A DNA stretch of 64,000 nucleotides, from positions 1-64,000 of the forward strand of contig CBFHRX010000001.1 of assembly GCA_965658355.1 (NCBI GenBank), in the 5' to 3' direction. Source of the stretch: UBA11891 sp965658355. Its GTDB lineage: Bacteria; Bacteroidota; Bacteroidia; Flavobacteriales; Flavobacteriaceae. The notes beneath the pieces were generated by a model. The model saw nothing but the letters and a program-made list of their open reading frames with translations. It was not told the origin of the DNA and ran no database searches. The position numbers were made by a program, and so were the translations under genes. Of this stretch, positions 40,772 to 50,057 are shown in pieces; position 1 is the stretch's first letter; each line of letters begins with the position of its first letter.

Positions 40772-41812
40772 ATGAAACAGAAAAATATTAAAATCATTTC
40801 ACTTCTCGGTTTTGCAGCGGTCCTTATTGCATGTATAACGTATGCGGCACTCTTTCAGTGGCAGAACACTTCTTTTTCATCAGAAGAGCTAACAGTTTAC
40901 ATTAAAAGTGATTGGGAGTTTGAGGAGGTGAAAAAGGCTTTAGAGCCGCATTTGAAAAGTACCCTATTATTTGAAACTGCGGCTCAGATTAAAGGGTACA
41001 AGAAGCGAGTGAGAAGCGGTAAGTATACCTTCGCCAAGGGCTTATCAAACAATGAGCTGATTAACCGATTGCGGTTAAAAAGCGAGCCTGTCACGATAAC
41101 ATTTAACAACCAAGAGCGTATTGAAAATCTCGCTGGCAGGTTATCACATCTTTTAGAGGCTGACAGCCTAACGCTATTGTATAAAATGAAACAACCCTCT
41201 TTTCTTTCAGCAAATGGTTTTACAGAAGATACTGCTCTGGCGATGTATATACCCAATAGTTATGAGTTTTTTTGGGATGTTACTCCTGAGGATTTTTGCA
41301 AGAGAATGCTAACGGAATACCACACTTTTTGGAATCCTAGTCGAAAGCAAAAAGCGCAGCAATTAGGCTTAAGTGAAGTGGATGTCATAACCCTTGCAAG
41401 TATTGTTCACAAGGAAACGGTTCGCGCTTCGGAACGTCCAAAAGTGGCAGGAGTCTATTTGAATCGTCTTAAAAAAGGGATGAAACTACAAGCAGATCCT
41501 ACGGTCATTTATGCCTTGAAAAAACGCTATCAAAATTTTGATACCGTTATCAAACGAGTTCTCTATAAGGACTTAAAAATTCAGTCACCCTATAATACCT
41601 ATCGGACTCGGAAACTACCCCCTGGGCCGATTTTCATGCCCGATATTTCGGCTATTGAAGCGGTTTTAAACCCTGAAAAACATTCCCATTTGTATTTTGT
41701 AGCCAATCCTGAAAAACCTGGTTACCACCTGTTTGCGGCTAGTTTGTTTCAGCACAACCGCAACAAGCGTAAATATGTTCGCTGGCTAAACAAAAATAAG
41801 TTGTATCGTTAA
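40772..41812 (+). CDS. mltG: Endolytic peptidoglycan transglycosylase MltG
   Basis: 346-residue inner-membrane enzyme that cuts nascent glycan strands. One N-terminal transmembrane helix (about 8-29) precedes a LysM-like domain and the YceG catalytic domain; the catalytic Glu is in ASIVHKET (about residue 213), and KLQADPTVIYAL, QSPYNTYRTRKLPPGPI and the terminal HLYFVANPEKPGYHLFAASLFQHN complete the family pattern. It sits with dapF, consistent with a cell-wall theme. Its stop overlaps the stop of the convergent methyltransferase by 4 bases. Confidence 0.95.
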   Translation: MKQKNIKIISLLGFAAVLIACITYAALFQWQNTSFSSEELTVYIKSDWEFEEVKKALEPHLKSTLLFETAAQIKGYKKRVRSGKYTFAKGLSNNELINRLRLKSEPVTITFNNQERIENLAGRLSHLLEADSLTLLYKMKQPSFLSANGFTEDTALAMYIPNSYEFFWDVTPEDFCKRMLTEYHTFWNPSRKQKAQQLGLSEVDVITLASIVHKETVRASERPKVAGVYLNRLKKGMKLQADPTVIYALKKRYQNFDTVIKRVLYKDLKIQSPYNTYRTRKLPPGPIFMPDISAIEAVLNPEKHSHLYFVANPEKPGYHLFAASLFQHNRNKRKYVRWLNKNKLYR

Positions 41813-42528
41813 TTAGGTGTATGCACTAAGAATACAGCTGGACGTTTGTGAAAGGCCTTTAATTTCCGTTTTTTCCACTGGTGTATGGGCAGCGTTTTGA
41901 TCCATTCTGAGGGTAGGCTTAGATCACAGGCCATGCACAGAAGTGTAGACTCTTGTAAGTTTTTGATAAGTGCTTCTAATAGCGGAATGTTCCGATAAGG
42001 AGTCTCAATAAAAATCTGGGTTTGATTGTATTGTTGGGCATTTCGTTCCAATTTTTTGATGGCTTGAGAACGTTGTTTACTTGGAATTGGTAAATAGCCG
42101 TGAAAGGTAAATTGTTGTCCATTAAAGCCAGAAGCCATCAGAGCCAAAACAGGGGAGGAGGGGCCTACAAGTGGAATTACTTTAATGTCTTTGCGATGTG
42201 CTAAATTGACAATTACAGCCCCTGGGTCTGCTATTCCAGGACAGCCAGCATCTGACAAAAGTCCCATGGAAACTCCTCCCTCACAAACGGAAAGGTAGTC
42301 CTGGTATTCAAGTTGTGTAGTGTGCTTATTTAATGGATAAAGATGCAGTTCATCTTGTTTTTTTTCAGGACATAATTTTTTAATAAAACGCCGGGCTTGT
42401 TTTTCATTTTCTACAATGAAGTGATAGTGCCCTTGAATGACCTCTCGTATCCTAAAAGACAAACTGTCCAAAGGGGCACTTTCTCCCAAAGGGCAGGGAA
42501 TAAGAATCAGGTCTCCTTTTTTACTCAT
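41809..42528 (-). CDS. RsmI-like SAM-dependent methyltransferase (divergent)
   Basis: 239-residue tetrapyrrole-methylase-fold protein related to RsmI, the 16S rRNA C1402 2'-O-methyltransferase. It begins GDLILIPCPLGESAPLDSL where RsmI has a G-x-x-L-Y-V-V-A-T-P-I-G-N pattern, but keeps SDAGCPGIADPGAVIV and VGPSSPVLALMASGFNGQQFTFHGYLP. It is about 40 residues shorter than E. coli RsmI and lacks its C-terminal domain, so the target may differ. It overlaps the phosphatase gene upstream by 8 bases. Confidence 0.85.
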   Translation of the reverse strand: MSKKGDLILIPCPLGESAPLDSLSFRIREVIQGHYHFIVENEKQARRFIKKLCPEKKQDELHLYPLNKHTTQLEYQDYLSVCEGGVSMGLLSDAGCPGIADPGAVIVNLAHRKDIKVIPLVGPSSPVLALMASGFNGQQFTFHGYLPIPSKQRSQAIKKLERNAQQYNQTQIFIETPYRNIPLLEALIKNLQESTLLCMACDLSLPSEWIKTLPIHQWKKRKLKAFHKRPAVFLVHTPN

Positions 42529-42970
42529 GAGCAGAGAGTTCTGCTACAATTCGATCTGTTGCAGCATCAATTAAATCATACACTTTTTCAAAACCTTCCG
42601 CTCCCCCATAATAGGGGTCAGGCACTTCTTCAGTATCCGATAAAAGAGCTACTTTCTCCCATTGTTTTTCACTAGGTTGCAGGCTTTGTAAGTTCTGATA
42701 ATTGGATTTATCCATAACGTAAATCCGATCAAATCGAGTAAAATCATCAAGGCTAAAGGCGCGTGCACGTTGATTTTGAATATCGATTCCTTTTGATTTT
42801 GCAATTGCGATACTTCTAGGGTCAGGAGGGTTGCCAACATGAAAAGCAGCTGTACCGGCAGAATCAATACTATAAGAAGAGGCGGGAAGCTTGCTGGATA
42901 AAATCCCCTCAGCCAATGGGGAACGACAGATATTACCCAAGCAAACCATTAAAATATTAACGGTTTTCAA
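42521..42970 (-). CDS. Low-molecular-weight protein-tyrosine phosphatase
   Basis: 149 residues. The P-loop CLGNICRS gives the CX5R signature (Cys10, Arg16) right after the first strand, and the general-acid region DPYYGGAEGFEKVYDLI is near the C-terminus. The start is a TTG at 42970; the first ATG (codon 8) would delete the first strand of the fold. It follows dnaA by 6 bases and overlaps the RsmI-like gene, so dnaA-phosphatase-RsmI is likely one transcript. Confidence 0.92.
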   Translation of the reverse strand: MKTVNILMVCLGNICRSPLAEGILSSKLPASSYSIDSAGTAAFHVGNPPDPRSIAIAKSKGIDIQNQRARAFSLDDFTRFDRIYVMDKSNYQNLQSLQPSEKQWEKVALLSDTEEVPDPYYGGAEGFEKVYDLIDAATDRIVAELSAHE

Positions 42971-42976
42971 GAGGGA

Positions 42977-44404
42977 CTAGAGCGTTAATTTCTGGTTGAG
43001 GTCTTCCACATATTTGCGGAATTGTTTGTCCGTGAAACTTAAATTGTCAACAGTTTTACAGGCATGCAGAACCGTGGCATGGTCTCTTTTTCCAATTTGT
43101 GTTCCAATACTAGCAAGGGAAGCTTTGGTGAATTTCTTTGCAAAATACATGGCCAATTGTCTTGCTTGTACAATATGTCTTTTTCGTGTTTTGGACTGTA
43201 GGGTCTCCACATCCATTTGAAAATAGTCAGAGACCACCTTTTGGATATAGTCGATAGAGACTTCTCTTTTAGTGTTCTTAACGAATTTATTGACAATCTC
43301 TTTGGCCAATTCAAGGGTAATCTCCACTTTATTGAAGGAGGATTGTGCAATTAATGAGATAATGGCACCTTCCAGTTCCCGAACATTGGATTTTATGTTT
43401 TTAGCAACGAATTCTATGATCTCATCTGACATGACAACCCCGTCTCTGAAAAGTTTGTTTTTTACAATAGAGACCCTTGTTTCGAAATTGGGAACCTGAA
43501 GCTCTGCTGACAAGCCCCACTTAAAACGAGAGAGCAACCTTTGTTCGATATCTTGCATATCGATAGGCGCTTTATCAGAGGTAATGATTACCTGCTTCCC
43601 GTTTTGATGGAGGTGGTTGAAAATATGGAAAAACACATCTTGAGTACCTGATTTTCCACTTAAGAACTGAACATCGTCAATGATAAGCACATCAATGAGT
43701 TGGTAGAAATGAATAAAATCATTCCGCGTATTTTTCTTGACGGATTCTATGTACTGCTGGGTAAACTTTTCAGCAGAGATATACAAGACCGTTTTGTCTG
43801 GATATTTTTCTTTAATATCAACTCCAATGGCGTGCGCAAGATGTGTTTTACCAAGTCCTACACCCCCGAAAATAAGCAAAGGATTAAATGAGGTACCCCC
43901 TGGTTTTGTAGCTACTGCCAAACCAGCAGATCGCGCTAAACGATTGGAATCTCCTTCTAGGAAATTATCAAAGCTGTAATTTGGGTTTAGTTGTGATTCA
44001 ATCTGTAAATTTCGAATCCCAGGAATGACAAAAGGATTTTTTAATTCACTATTAAAAGTACTAAGGGGGGCTTCTACTTGTTGTGTTTTCGAAGCTGTTT
44101 TTGGATTTGAAGGGATGCTTTCAGTATGGGGTTGTTTATTTCCATACGTATTCTCCATTCGAATCACGTAAACCAAACTTGCCTCTTTTCCAAGTTCTTT
44201 TGTAAGAGAAGATTTTAAGAGCTTTACGTAATGCTCCTCTAACCATTCATAGAAAAACTTACTGGGTACTTGTATGCTCAAAACATTTCCTTCAAGCTTT
44301 ACAGGTACTATAGGATTAAACCAAGTTTTATAGGCTTGAGGTTGAATGTTGTCTTTGATATAAGACATACAATTTTCCCAAACTTGATCAGCAGTGTTTC
44401 CCAT
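42977..44404 (-). CDS. dnaA: Chromosomal replication initiator DnaA
   Basis: 475-residue AAA+ protein that binds DnaA boxes and opens the origin. Domain I (1-85, including CMSYIKDNIQPQAYKTWFNPIVPV), a short linker (about 90-135), the AAA+ core with Walker A GGVGLGKTHLAHA and Walker B VLIIDDVQFL, and domain IV with the signature GKRDHATVLHACKTV are all present. The upstream gap (44405-44522) is very AT-rich, but I see no TTATCCACA-type boxes, so the origin is not obviously here. A TTTT-N19-GATATTTG pair is a weak promoter candidate. Confidence 0.97.
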   Translation of the reverse strand: MGNTADQVWENCMSYIKDNIQPQAYKTWFNPIVPVKLEGNVLSIQVPSKFFYEWLEEHYVKLLKSSLTKELGKEASLVYVIRMENTYGNKQPHTESIPSNPKTASKTQQVEAPLSTFNSELKNPFVIPGIRNLQIESQLNPNYSFDNFLEGDSNRLARSAGLAVATKPGGTSFNPLLIFGGVGLGKTHLAHAIGVDIKEKYPDKTVLYISAEKFTQQYIESVKKNTRNDFIHFYQLIDVLIIDDVQFLSGKSGTQDVFFHIFNHLHQNGKQVIITSDKAPIDMQDIEQRLLSRFKWGLSAELQVPNFETRVSIVKNKLFRDGVVMSDEIIEFVAKNIKSNVRELEGAIISLIAQSSFNKVEITLELAKEIVNKFVKNTKREVSIDYIQKVVSDYFQMDVETLQSKTRKRHIVQARQLAMYFAKKFTKASLASIGTQIGKRDHATVLHACKTVDNLSFTDKQFRKYVEDLNQKLTL

Positions 44405-44522
44405 TCTTTTTAAGGAGAGTTGTGTTTTTCTAATTAATTTACTCGTCCGACAAATATCTATGGTTTTTTTTTATTAAAAAATTCAATCTGCTATTGAAAT
44501 TTAATTTTTTTTTTATCAAATT

Positions 44523-44984
44523 ATGACTCCACAGAATGCTAAACATTATTCCAAAAAGAATAAACAATATTTCAAAGAATTGACTTATATAACAAAACCT
44601 ATTCGCGTGCGCTATTCTGACACTGACCAAATGGGGTATATGCACCATAGTAACTATTTGCGTTTTTTTGAAATTGCACGTCTTGAATGGTTACAGGTAT
44701 TGGGTATTTCCTATCAAAAGATGGAAAAAGAAGGGGTTTGGCTTCCGGTAGTTTCAGCAGACACTCACTATAAGTCCCCTGCTTTTTTTGAGGATGAGTT
44801 AGTGGTTCACGTAAGCTTAGATAAACCCCCAACAGCGGCTTTATTTTTTTCGTACACGATCTACAATCAGAACCAAGTATTGGTCTGCAGTGGCACCACT
44901 AAATTGGCTTTTTTAGACGCTGCTAGACAACGCCCCATGCGCTGCCCTAAAGCGTTGTTTGAAGTACTGCATCCGCTTTGTTAA
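44523..44984 (+). CDS. 4HBT-type acyl-CoA thioesterase
   Basis: 153 residues, hotdog fold. The signature RVRYSDTDQMGYMHHSNYLRFFEIARLEWL (about 28-57) contains the catalytic Asp of 4-hydroxybenzoyl-CoA-type/YbgC thioesterases. The roughly 20 residues before it (MTPQNAKHYSKKNKQYFKE) are atypical, so a later start is possible, but no ATG lies between. Substrate unknown. Its 3' end overlaps the convergent ribD gene by 38 bases. Confidence 0.88.
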   Translation: MTPQNAKHYSKKNKQYFKELTYITKPIRVRYSDTDQMGYMHHSNYLRFFEIARLEWLQVLGISYQKMEKEGVWLPVVSADTHYKSPAFFEDELVVHVSLDKPPTAALFFSYTIYNQNQVLVCSGTTKLAFLDAARQRPMRCPKALFEVLHPLC

Positions 44985-46002
44985 AAGACCACAATTCGTC
45001 TGTCTTTAGCGGGATTATTTTAGTGGGTATTCTGTCTAATCGAGGCCCTTTTATTCCTGTTTTAAGTTCTTTGTTCGTTTTCAATAGTCTTACTTCGTCC
45101 CATAAAGAAGCATCGATAAACTGTTGAAGTGTATACGCTCCTCCTTCTAGTAATACAGATTGAATATTTTGACGATATAAATACCTAAGTAAGGCAGGCA
45201 TATCAAATTGATTGCTGTCTGCTGAAAAAGGAACTTTACTTGATGTAATATGGAGACTTCTTTTGTTTTGATAGAGTTGATCGGATTTATGGAGCCTCTC
45301 TTTGGGGTCAAGTAGTATGGGAATGGGGCTGTTTCCGGTCCATTTCCTCACGTTTAATTTGGGGTTGTCAGCTTTAACGGTATTGATTCCTATCAGTATG
45401 GCTTGCTCTTCACTTCTCCATTGATGAACGCGCTGTTGTGAAAATGAATCCGAAAGCCAGAATACGCCTCGTTCTTGATCATTATTTTGAGGGGCGATAA
45501 ATCCTTCTTTACTCTCCGCCCATTTTAATATTATATAAGGACGTTTTTTTCGATGAAACATAAAAAAACGCTTGTTGACACTATCACATTCCTTCTGTAA
45601 AAGGCTGATGCTAACTTCACAGCCATTCTCTCGTAGGCGTTGAATACCTTTTCCGGCCACTAATGGGTTAGGGTCCACAGCACCCACAACGACTCTTTTA
45701 ATTTGATGTTTTAGAATCAAATCTACACATGGAGGAGTCTTTCCGTGATGATTACAGGGTTCAAGATTCACATAAAGAGTGGCTTGTGAGAGGCTTGATT
45801 GGTCCCTCACATTTCTGATGGCATTTACTTCGGCATGAGCTTCACCCGCTTTTTGATGCCAGCCTTCGCCAATTATTTTGTCATTTAAAGTGATGACGCA
45901 CCCCACCAAAGGATTTGGATAGGTGTTGCCCAATCCTTTTTGGGCCAGTTGCAAACAACGTTGCATGAAAATTTCATCAGAATGCTGTAATTTCGTAGTC
46001 AA
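44947..46002 (-). CDS. ribD: Riboflavin biosynthesis deaminase/reductase RibD
   Basis: 351-residue bifunctional enzyme of riboflavin synthesis. The N-terminal zinc deaminase has HAEVNAI and PCNHHGKTPPC; the C-terminal reductase (about 150-351) has KWAESKEGFIA, a RVHQWRSEEQAILIGINTVKADNP stretch and VLLEGGAYTLQQF. I take the TTG at 46002 as start; the first ATG (codon 13) would drop the SDEIFMQRC helix that aligns with other RibD N-termini. It is divergent from the acetyltransferase at 46037. Confidence 0.93.
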   Translation of the reverse strand: MTTKLQHSDEIFMQRCLQLAQKGLGNTYPNPLVGCVITLNDKIIGEGWHQKAGEAHAEVNAIRNVRDQSSLSQATLYVNLEPCNHHGKTPPCVDLILKHQIKRVVVGAVDPNPLVAGKGIQRLRENGCEVSISLLQKECDSVNKRFFMFHRKKRPYIILKWAESKEGFIAPQNNDQERGVFWLSDSFSQQRVHQWRSEEQAILIGINTVKADNPKLNVRKWTGNSPIPILLDPKERLHKSDQLYQNKRSLHITSSKVPFSADSNQFDMPALLRYLYRQNIQSVLLEGGAYTLQQFIDASLWDEVRLLKTNKELKTGIKGPRLDRIPTKIIPLKTDELWSFNKADAVLQTTL

Positions 46003-46036
46003 AATATTGAATTCTAGCGGTAAAATTACTCAACTA

Positions 46037-46519
46037 ATGCAAATGACCCTACGAACTATTCAAAATAAAGACAATAAAGAGTTAGCACGACTCCTTCGTT
46101 CTGTATTGGTAGAAATGGGTGTTCCCAAAACGGGTACTGCTTATGAAGATCCGGAGCTGGATCATATGTACGAAGCCTATCAGGACCCTAAAAGTGCCTA
46201 TTTTGTGATCGAATTGGATGGAAAGTTAGTTGGGGCAGCGGGGATAAGCCCCCTTAGAAACGGTCCAAAAGCGGTTTGCGAACTTCAAAAAATGTATTTC
46301 AGCCCAAAAGCAAGGGGGAAAGGCTGGGGAGACCAAATGATTGAACATTGTATGACGTTTGCCAAAGCGCAAGGATTTGAACAGTGTTATATTGAAACCA
46401 TGCCCTACATGAAAGCGGCGCAAAAATTATATATCAAAAAGGGATTTGAGTTTATCGAGGGCCCGATGGGAAATACGGGACATACGAATTGTTCCGTTTG
46501 GATGCTCAAAACACTTTAA
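46037..46519 (+). CDS. GNAT-family N-acetyltransferase
   Basis: 160 residues from the ATG at 46037 (ATG at 46043 also possible); a much longer frame exists but would run antisense through the ribD start and is unsupported. Motif A is FSPKARGKGWGDQMI, motif B AAQKLYIKKGFEFI. The middle has VGAAGISPLRNGPKAVCELQKMYF. It resembles the YedL/PhnO-like small-molecule acetyltransferases; substrate unknown. It is followed without a gap by prmC (TAA-ATG), so the two are probably cotranscribed. Confidence 0.88.
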   Translation: MQMTLRTIQNKDNKELARLLRSVLVEMGVPKTGTAYEDPELDHMYEAYQDPKSAYFVIELDGKLVGAAGISPLRNGPKAVCELQKMYFSPKARGKGWGDQMIEHCMTFAKAQGFEQCYIETMPYMKAAQKLYIKKGFEFIEGPMGNTGHTNCSVWMLKTL

Positions 46520-47368
46520 ATGGATCTGATCAGCTGGCATAAACATTTCCAGAAATCACTCAAAGGCAAGCACTCTGAGCGCGCTATAACGTCTTTTTTT
46601 AAGCATCTATTGAAGGGTTTTTTTGATTGGGAACCCACCACCTTGGGATTGTCTCCCCATAAAATTTTGGAAACATTCCAAGAGGAGAAACTAAAGAGAG
46701 CTTTGCAGGCGCTACAAGCTGACAAGCCCCTGCAGTATGTAGTGGGGTTTTCAAACTTTATGGAGTTGCCGTTAGAAGTGACCCCCGCTACCTTGATACC
46801 AAGACCTGAAACGGAGGAGTTGGTCAGTTGGATTTTAGAAGAATATGAGGATGCTGCTGCTAAAATAATGGCATTGGATATGTGTACAGGGAGTGGTGCT
46901 ATAGCATTGGCGTTAAAACACTACAAACCGAATTGGGCGATAGAAGGCTATGATGTTTCAAGGGATGCATTGGCAGTAGCTAAAAAAAATGCCTCCACTC
47001 TTCAGTTGGATGTTCATTTTGGAGTCTTTGATTTAACGGACTCTGCGTTTTCCTTGCCAAAGTATGATATAATAGTGTCCAATCCCCCTTATGTGAGTCC
47101 CGATGAAAAGCGCGAAATGGAAGTGAATGTACTTGATTACGAGCCTCATTTGGCTTTGTTTACACCGAGTGACAATCCTTTGTTTTATTATGAAAAACTA
47201 TTTTTACTGGCTCAAAAATCCTTGCAGGAATCCGGTAGATTGTATGTGGAGATCAATCCAAAATTTCACAAAGAACTCGAAAAAATGGCCCTCGCATTTG
47301 GCAGCAAAAGGATAAGAATGAGAAATGATATTTTTGGAAAACCACGCATGTTATGTTGTCAATTGTAA
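46520..47368 (+). CDS. prmC: Release factor glutamine methyltransferase
   Basis: 282-residue enzyme that N5-methylates the Gln of the GGQ motif in release factors RF1/RF2. The catalytic NPPY sits in IIVSNPPYVSPDEKREM (about 186-203), the SAM loop is LDMCTGSGAIALAL, and LIPRPETEELV precedes it, all PrmC signatures. It starts directly after the stop of the preceding acetyltransferase gene. Confidence 0.95.
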   Translation: MDLISWHKHFQKSLKGKHSERAITSFFKHLLKGFFDWEPTTLGLSPHKILETFQEEKLKRALQALQADKPLQYVVGFSNFMELPLEVTPATLIPRPETEELVSWILEEYEDAAAKIMALDMCTGSGAIALALKHYKPNWAIEGYDVSRDALAVAKKNASTLQLDVHFGVFDLTDSAFSLPKYDIIVSNPPYVSPDEKREMEVNVLDYEPHLALFTPSDNPLFYYEKLFLLAQKSLQESGRLYVEINPKFHKELEKMALAFGSKRIRMRNDIFGKPRMLCCQL

Positions 47369-47438
47369 CTTTATCTCGTTTTTTTAGAAATAGACAGTAG
47401 AAAAAGAAATAGGGCATGCAAAAAATAGGGGTTTAGAG

Positions 47439-49448
47439 ATGACTGTAAAACGCGTAAGAATTGATGAATTAAGGGCTGAATTACACCAGCATAATCACCG
47501 ATATTATATTTTGGATGCCCCTGTAATTAGTGATTATGAATTTGATCAGCTGTTAACTGAGCTCCAATTATTAGAGTCAGAAGATCCTGATTATTTTGAT
47601 CCCAATTCACCTACTCAGCGAGTAGGAGGGGGAGTGACTAAAAATTTTGAAACCAAGCAGCATCGGTTTCCTATGTATTCATTAGACAATACCTATTCAC
47701 CAGCAGAATTAGAAGACTGGGAAAAAAAAATTAAAAAGGTGTTGGGGGATGAGAAGCCACTTACTTATTCTTGTGAATTGAAATTTGATGGGGCTTCAAT
47801 CTGTCTTACATATAAGAATGGACAGTTTACTCAAGGTCTTACCAGAGGCGACGGCCAACAGGGAGATGATGTAACCAAAAATCTTCGTACTCTACCTACA
47901 ATACCTTTGCAATTACAGGGGGATTATCCTGATTTTTTTGAAATCAGAGGGGAGATTGTTCTTCCCTGGAAAGCTTTTAATCGTTTGAATGAATCCCGGA
48001 AAGCCGCTGGAGAACCCCTCTATATGAATCCACGAAATACGGCTTCAGGCTCTTTAAAGCTGCAGGACAGTAACGAAGTTGCCAAGCGAGGTTTGAGTTG
48101 TTTCCTCTATGCCATAGCAGGCGAAAAAGTGCCTTTTGCGTCTCAATCAGAGGTGCTGGAAAAAGCCCGAAATTGGGGTTTTAAAGTTCCCGATACGGCT
48201 CGCAAAGTGACAGGTTTGCAAGCTGTTTTTGAGTATTTGAAAGAATGGGATTTAAAGCGGACAAGCCTGGCTTATGAAATAGACGGAGTTGTTATCAAAG
48301 TAGATGATCTAGCGCTTCAAGAAGAGCTGGGTTACACGGCTAAATCACCAAGATGGGCCATCGCCTATAAATTTCAAGCCGAGCAAGTTGAAACGGTACT
48401 AGAGTCTGTCAGTTATCAAGTGGGTAGGACAGGCGCCATTACACCCGTAGCTAATTTAAAACCCGTTTTAATTTCGGGTACCACCGTCAAAAGAGCCTCC
48501 CTGCATAATGCCGATCAGATTGAAAAATTAGGATTGCGGATTGGAGACCTAGTACAGGTGGAAAAAGGGGGTGAAATTATTCCGAAGATTGTAGGGGTTT
48601 CCGAAAAACATAGGGGGGCAGAGCAGGATGCGGTCTCTTTTATATCGCATTGTCCTGATTGCGATGCAGCGCTTGTTCGTTCTAATGGTGAAGCCCAGCA
48701 TTATTGTGTAAACAGCGGGGCATGTCCTACTCAAATTATCAGTAAAATCCAGCATTTTATTTCGCGTAAAGCAATGGATATAGAAGGGATTGGTGGTGAA
48801 ACAGTAGTGCAATTATACGAGGCTGGTCTAATTTCGAAGGCAGAAGATTTATATCGATTGAACCCTCAAGAGGTAGTGAAACTCGATAGAATGGCAGAAA
48901 AATCTGTTGACAACCTTATAAAAGGTGTGGCAGACTCAAAAGCCAAGCCCTTTTCTAAAGTGTTATTTGCATTGGGGATTCGATTTGTCGGAGAAACCGT
49001 AGCCAAAACGCTTGCCAAACATTTCCAATCAATTGAAAATTTAAAGGCAGCTACAGTAGAAGATCTGATTGCGGTTGACGAAATTGGGGACCGTATTGCG
49101 ATGAGTATACACACCTATTTGAATACCGAGTCACACTGGAATCAAATACAGAGTCTGAAAGAAATAGGACTTCAGTTTGAAGCCGAAAAAGGGGGTGCAT
49201 TAAGTTCTGATGCGTTAGAAGGTTTCAAATTTGTTGTTTCGGGGGTATTTGAAAAATTCGATCGCAACAGTCTCAAAAAGTACATAGAAGATCATGGCGG
49301 AAAAATCGTTAGCGGCGTCTCAAAAAACACGAACTTTATCGTAGCTGGTGAAGGAATGGGACCCAGCAAATATGAAAAGGCAACCACCTTGGGTATTCCT
49401 ATCTTGAATGAAATACAACTAATAGCCCTAGTGGAAGAAAAAAAATAA
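47439..49448 (+). CDS. ligA: NAD-dependent DNA ligase
   Basis: 669-residue replicative ligase. Adenylation Lys115 lies in CELKFDGAS; the Ia domain (HNHRYYILDAPVISDYEFDQL) binds NMN; the OB domain, a four-Cys zinc finger (CPDCDAALV ... HYCVNSGACPTQ), the HhH region and a C-terminal BRCT domain (about 595-669, FVVSGVFEKFDRNSLKKYI) follow in the usual order. The length is standard. A 70-base gap upstream holds no recognisable promoter. Confidence 0.97.
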   Translation: MTVKRVRIDELRAELHQHNHRYYILDAPVISDYEFDQLLTELQLLESEDPDYFDPNSPTQRVGGGVTKNFETKQHRFPMYSLDNTYSPAELEDWEKKIKKVLGDEKPLTYSCELKFDGASICLTYKNGQFTQGLTRGDGQQGDDVTKNLRTLPTIPLQLQGDYPDFFEIRGEIVLPWKAFNRLNESRKAAGEPLYMNPRNTASGSLKLQDSNEVAKRGLSCFLYAIAGEKVPFASQSEVLEKARNWGFKVPDTARKVTGLQAVFEYLKEWDLKRTSLAYEIDGVVIKVDDLALQEELGYTAKSPRWAIAYKFQAEQVETVLESVSYQVGRTGAITPVANLKPVLISGTTVKRASLHNADQIEKLGLRIGDLVQVEKGGEIIPKIVGVSEKHRGAEQDAVSFISHCPDCDAALVRSNGEAQHYCVNSGACPTQIISKIQHFISRKAMDIEGIGGETVVQLYEAGLISKAEDLYRLNPQEVVKLDRMAEKSVDNLIKGVADSKAKPFSKVLFALGIRFVGETVAKTLAKHFQSIENLKAATVEDLIAVDEIGDRIAMSIHTYLNTESHWNQIQSLKEIGLQFEAEKGGALSSDALEGFKFVVSGVFEKFDRNSLKKYIEDHGGKIVSGVSKNTNFIVAGEGMGPSKYEKATTLGIPILNEIQLIALVEEKK

Positions 49449-49541
49449 TGTTACAAATACAACATTCAGTTGTAAAATTATATCATAACAACATTTATTC
49501 ATTCTACTGAGGATGCAAAATTTACTTTTGACATGAAAATA

Positions 49542-50057
49542 ATGAATTGGTTACGAGTACGTTTAATTCAAAAATCTGTGCGGCAACAATTCGCATTGCA
49601 CGAGAAGAGAAAGGCTCAGAAGCCGAAAGCGATTCAAAAAATAATGGTGTTACTAAATAGCAATTCTTCTATAAGTGCTAGTACAATAGAACGAGATCTT
49701 AGGCAAAATGGCTTTGATAAAGCTTCTATTTCAGTCGTCGTGTTTGAGGCTAACATGACCGCATCCAATGAAGAATCGGATTCATCATTTGGGCCTGGTG
49801 ATTTCTCGCTTTTAGGAACCCCTCTTTCAACAGTAGAATCGTATTTCAATAAACCCTACGATTTGTTGATTAATTATTTCAAAGAGGATTATCCCTACTT
49901 GCAGCTGGTTTCTTTGAAAACAAAAGCTGATTTCAGGGTTGGATTTCCACAGGTAGACAATCGTTTAAACGATCTAATGTTCCATGTACCTGAAACGGAT
50001 TCCCACTTATTTTGTAAGCAAATGCATACCTATTTAAACACTATAAACACTGCATAA
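49542..50057 (+). CDS. DUF6913-like conserved flavobacterial protein
   Basis: 171 residues from the ATG at 49542; an ATG three codons upstream lies only 2 bases after a TACTTTTG box (49523-49530), which argues for the later start if that box is used. A basic N-terminal third is followed by a Ser-rich stretch (about 55-90) and a compact C-terminal half containing FNKPYDLLINYFKEDYPYLQLVSLKTKADFRVGFP. This resembles the flavobacterial DUF6913 family next to dapA; function unknown. Its TAA overlaps the dapA ATG by one base. Confidence 0.75.
   Translation: MNWLRVRLIQKSVRQQFALHEKRKAQKPKAIQKIMVLLNSNSSISASTIERDLRQNGFDKASISVVVFEANMTASNEESDSSFGPGDFSLLGTPLSTVESYFNKPYDLLINYFKEDYPYLQLVSLKTKADFRVGFPQVDNRLNDLMFHVPETDSHLFCKQMHTYLNTINTA

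Noticed and set aside
44405..44522. Possible replication origin next to dnaA
   Set aside because: AT-rich, but I find no TTATCCACA-type DnaA boxes or repeats; dnaA is not always next to oriC in Bacteroidota.
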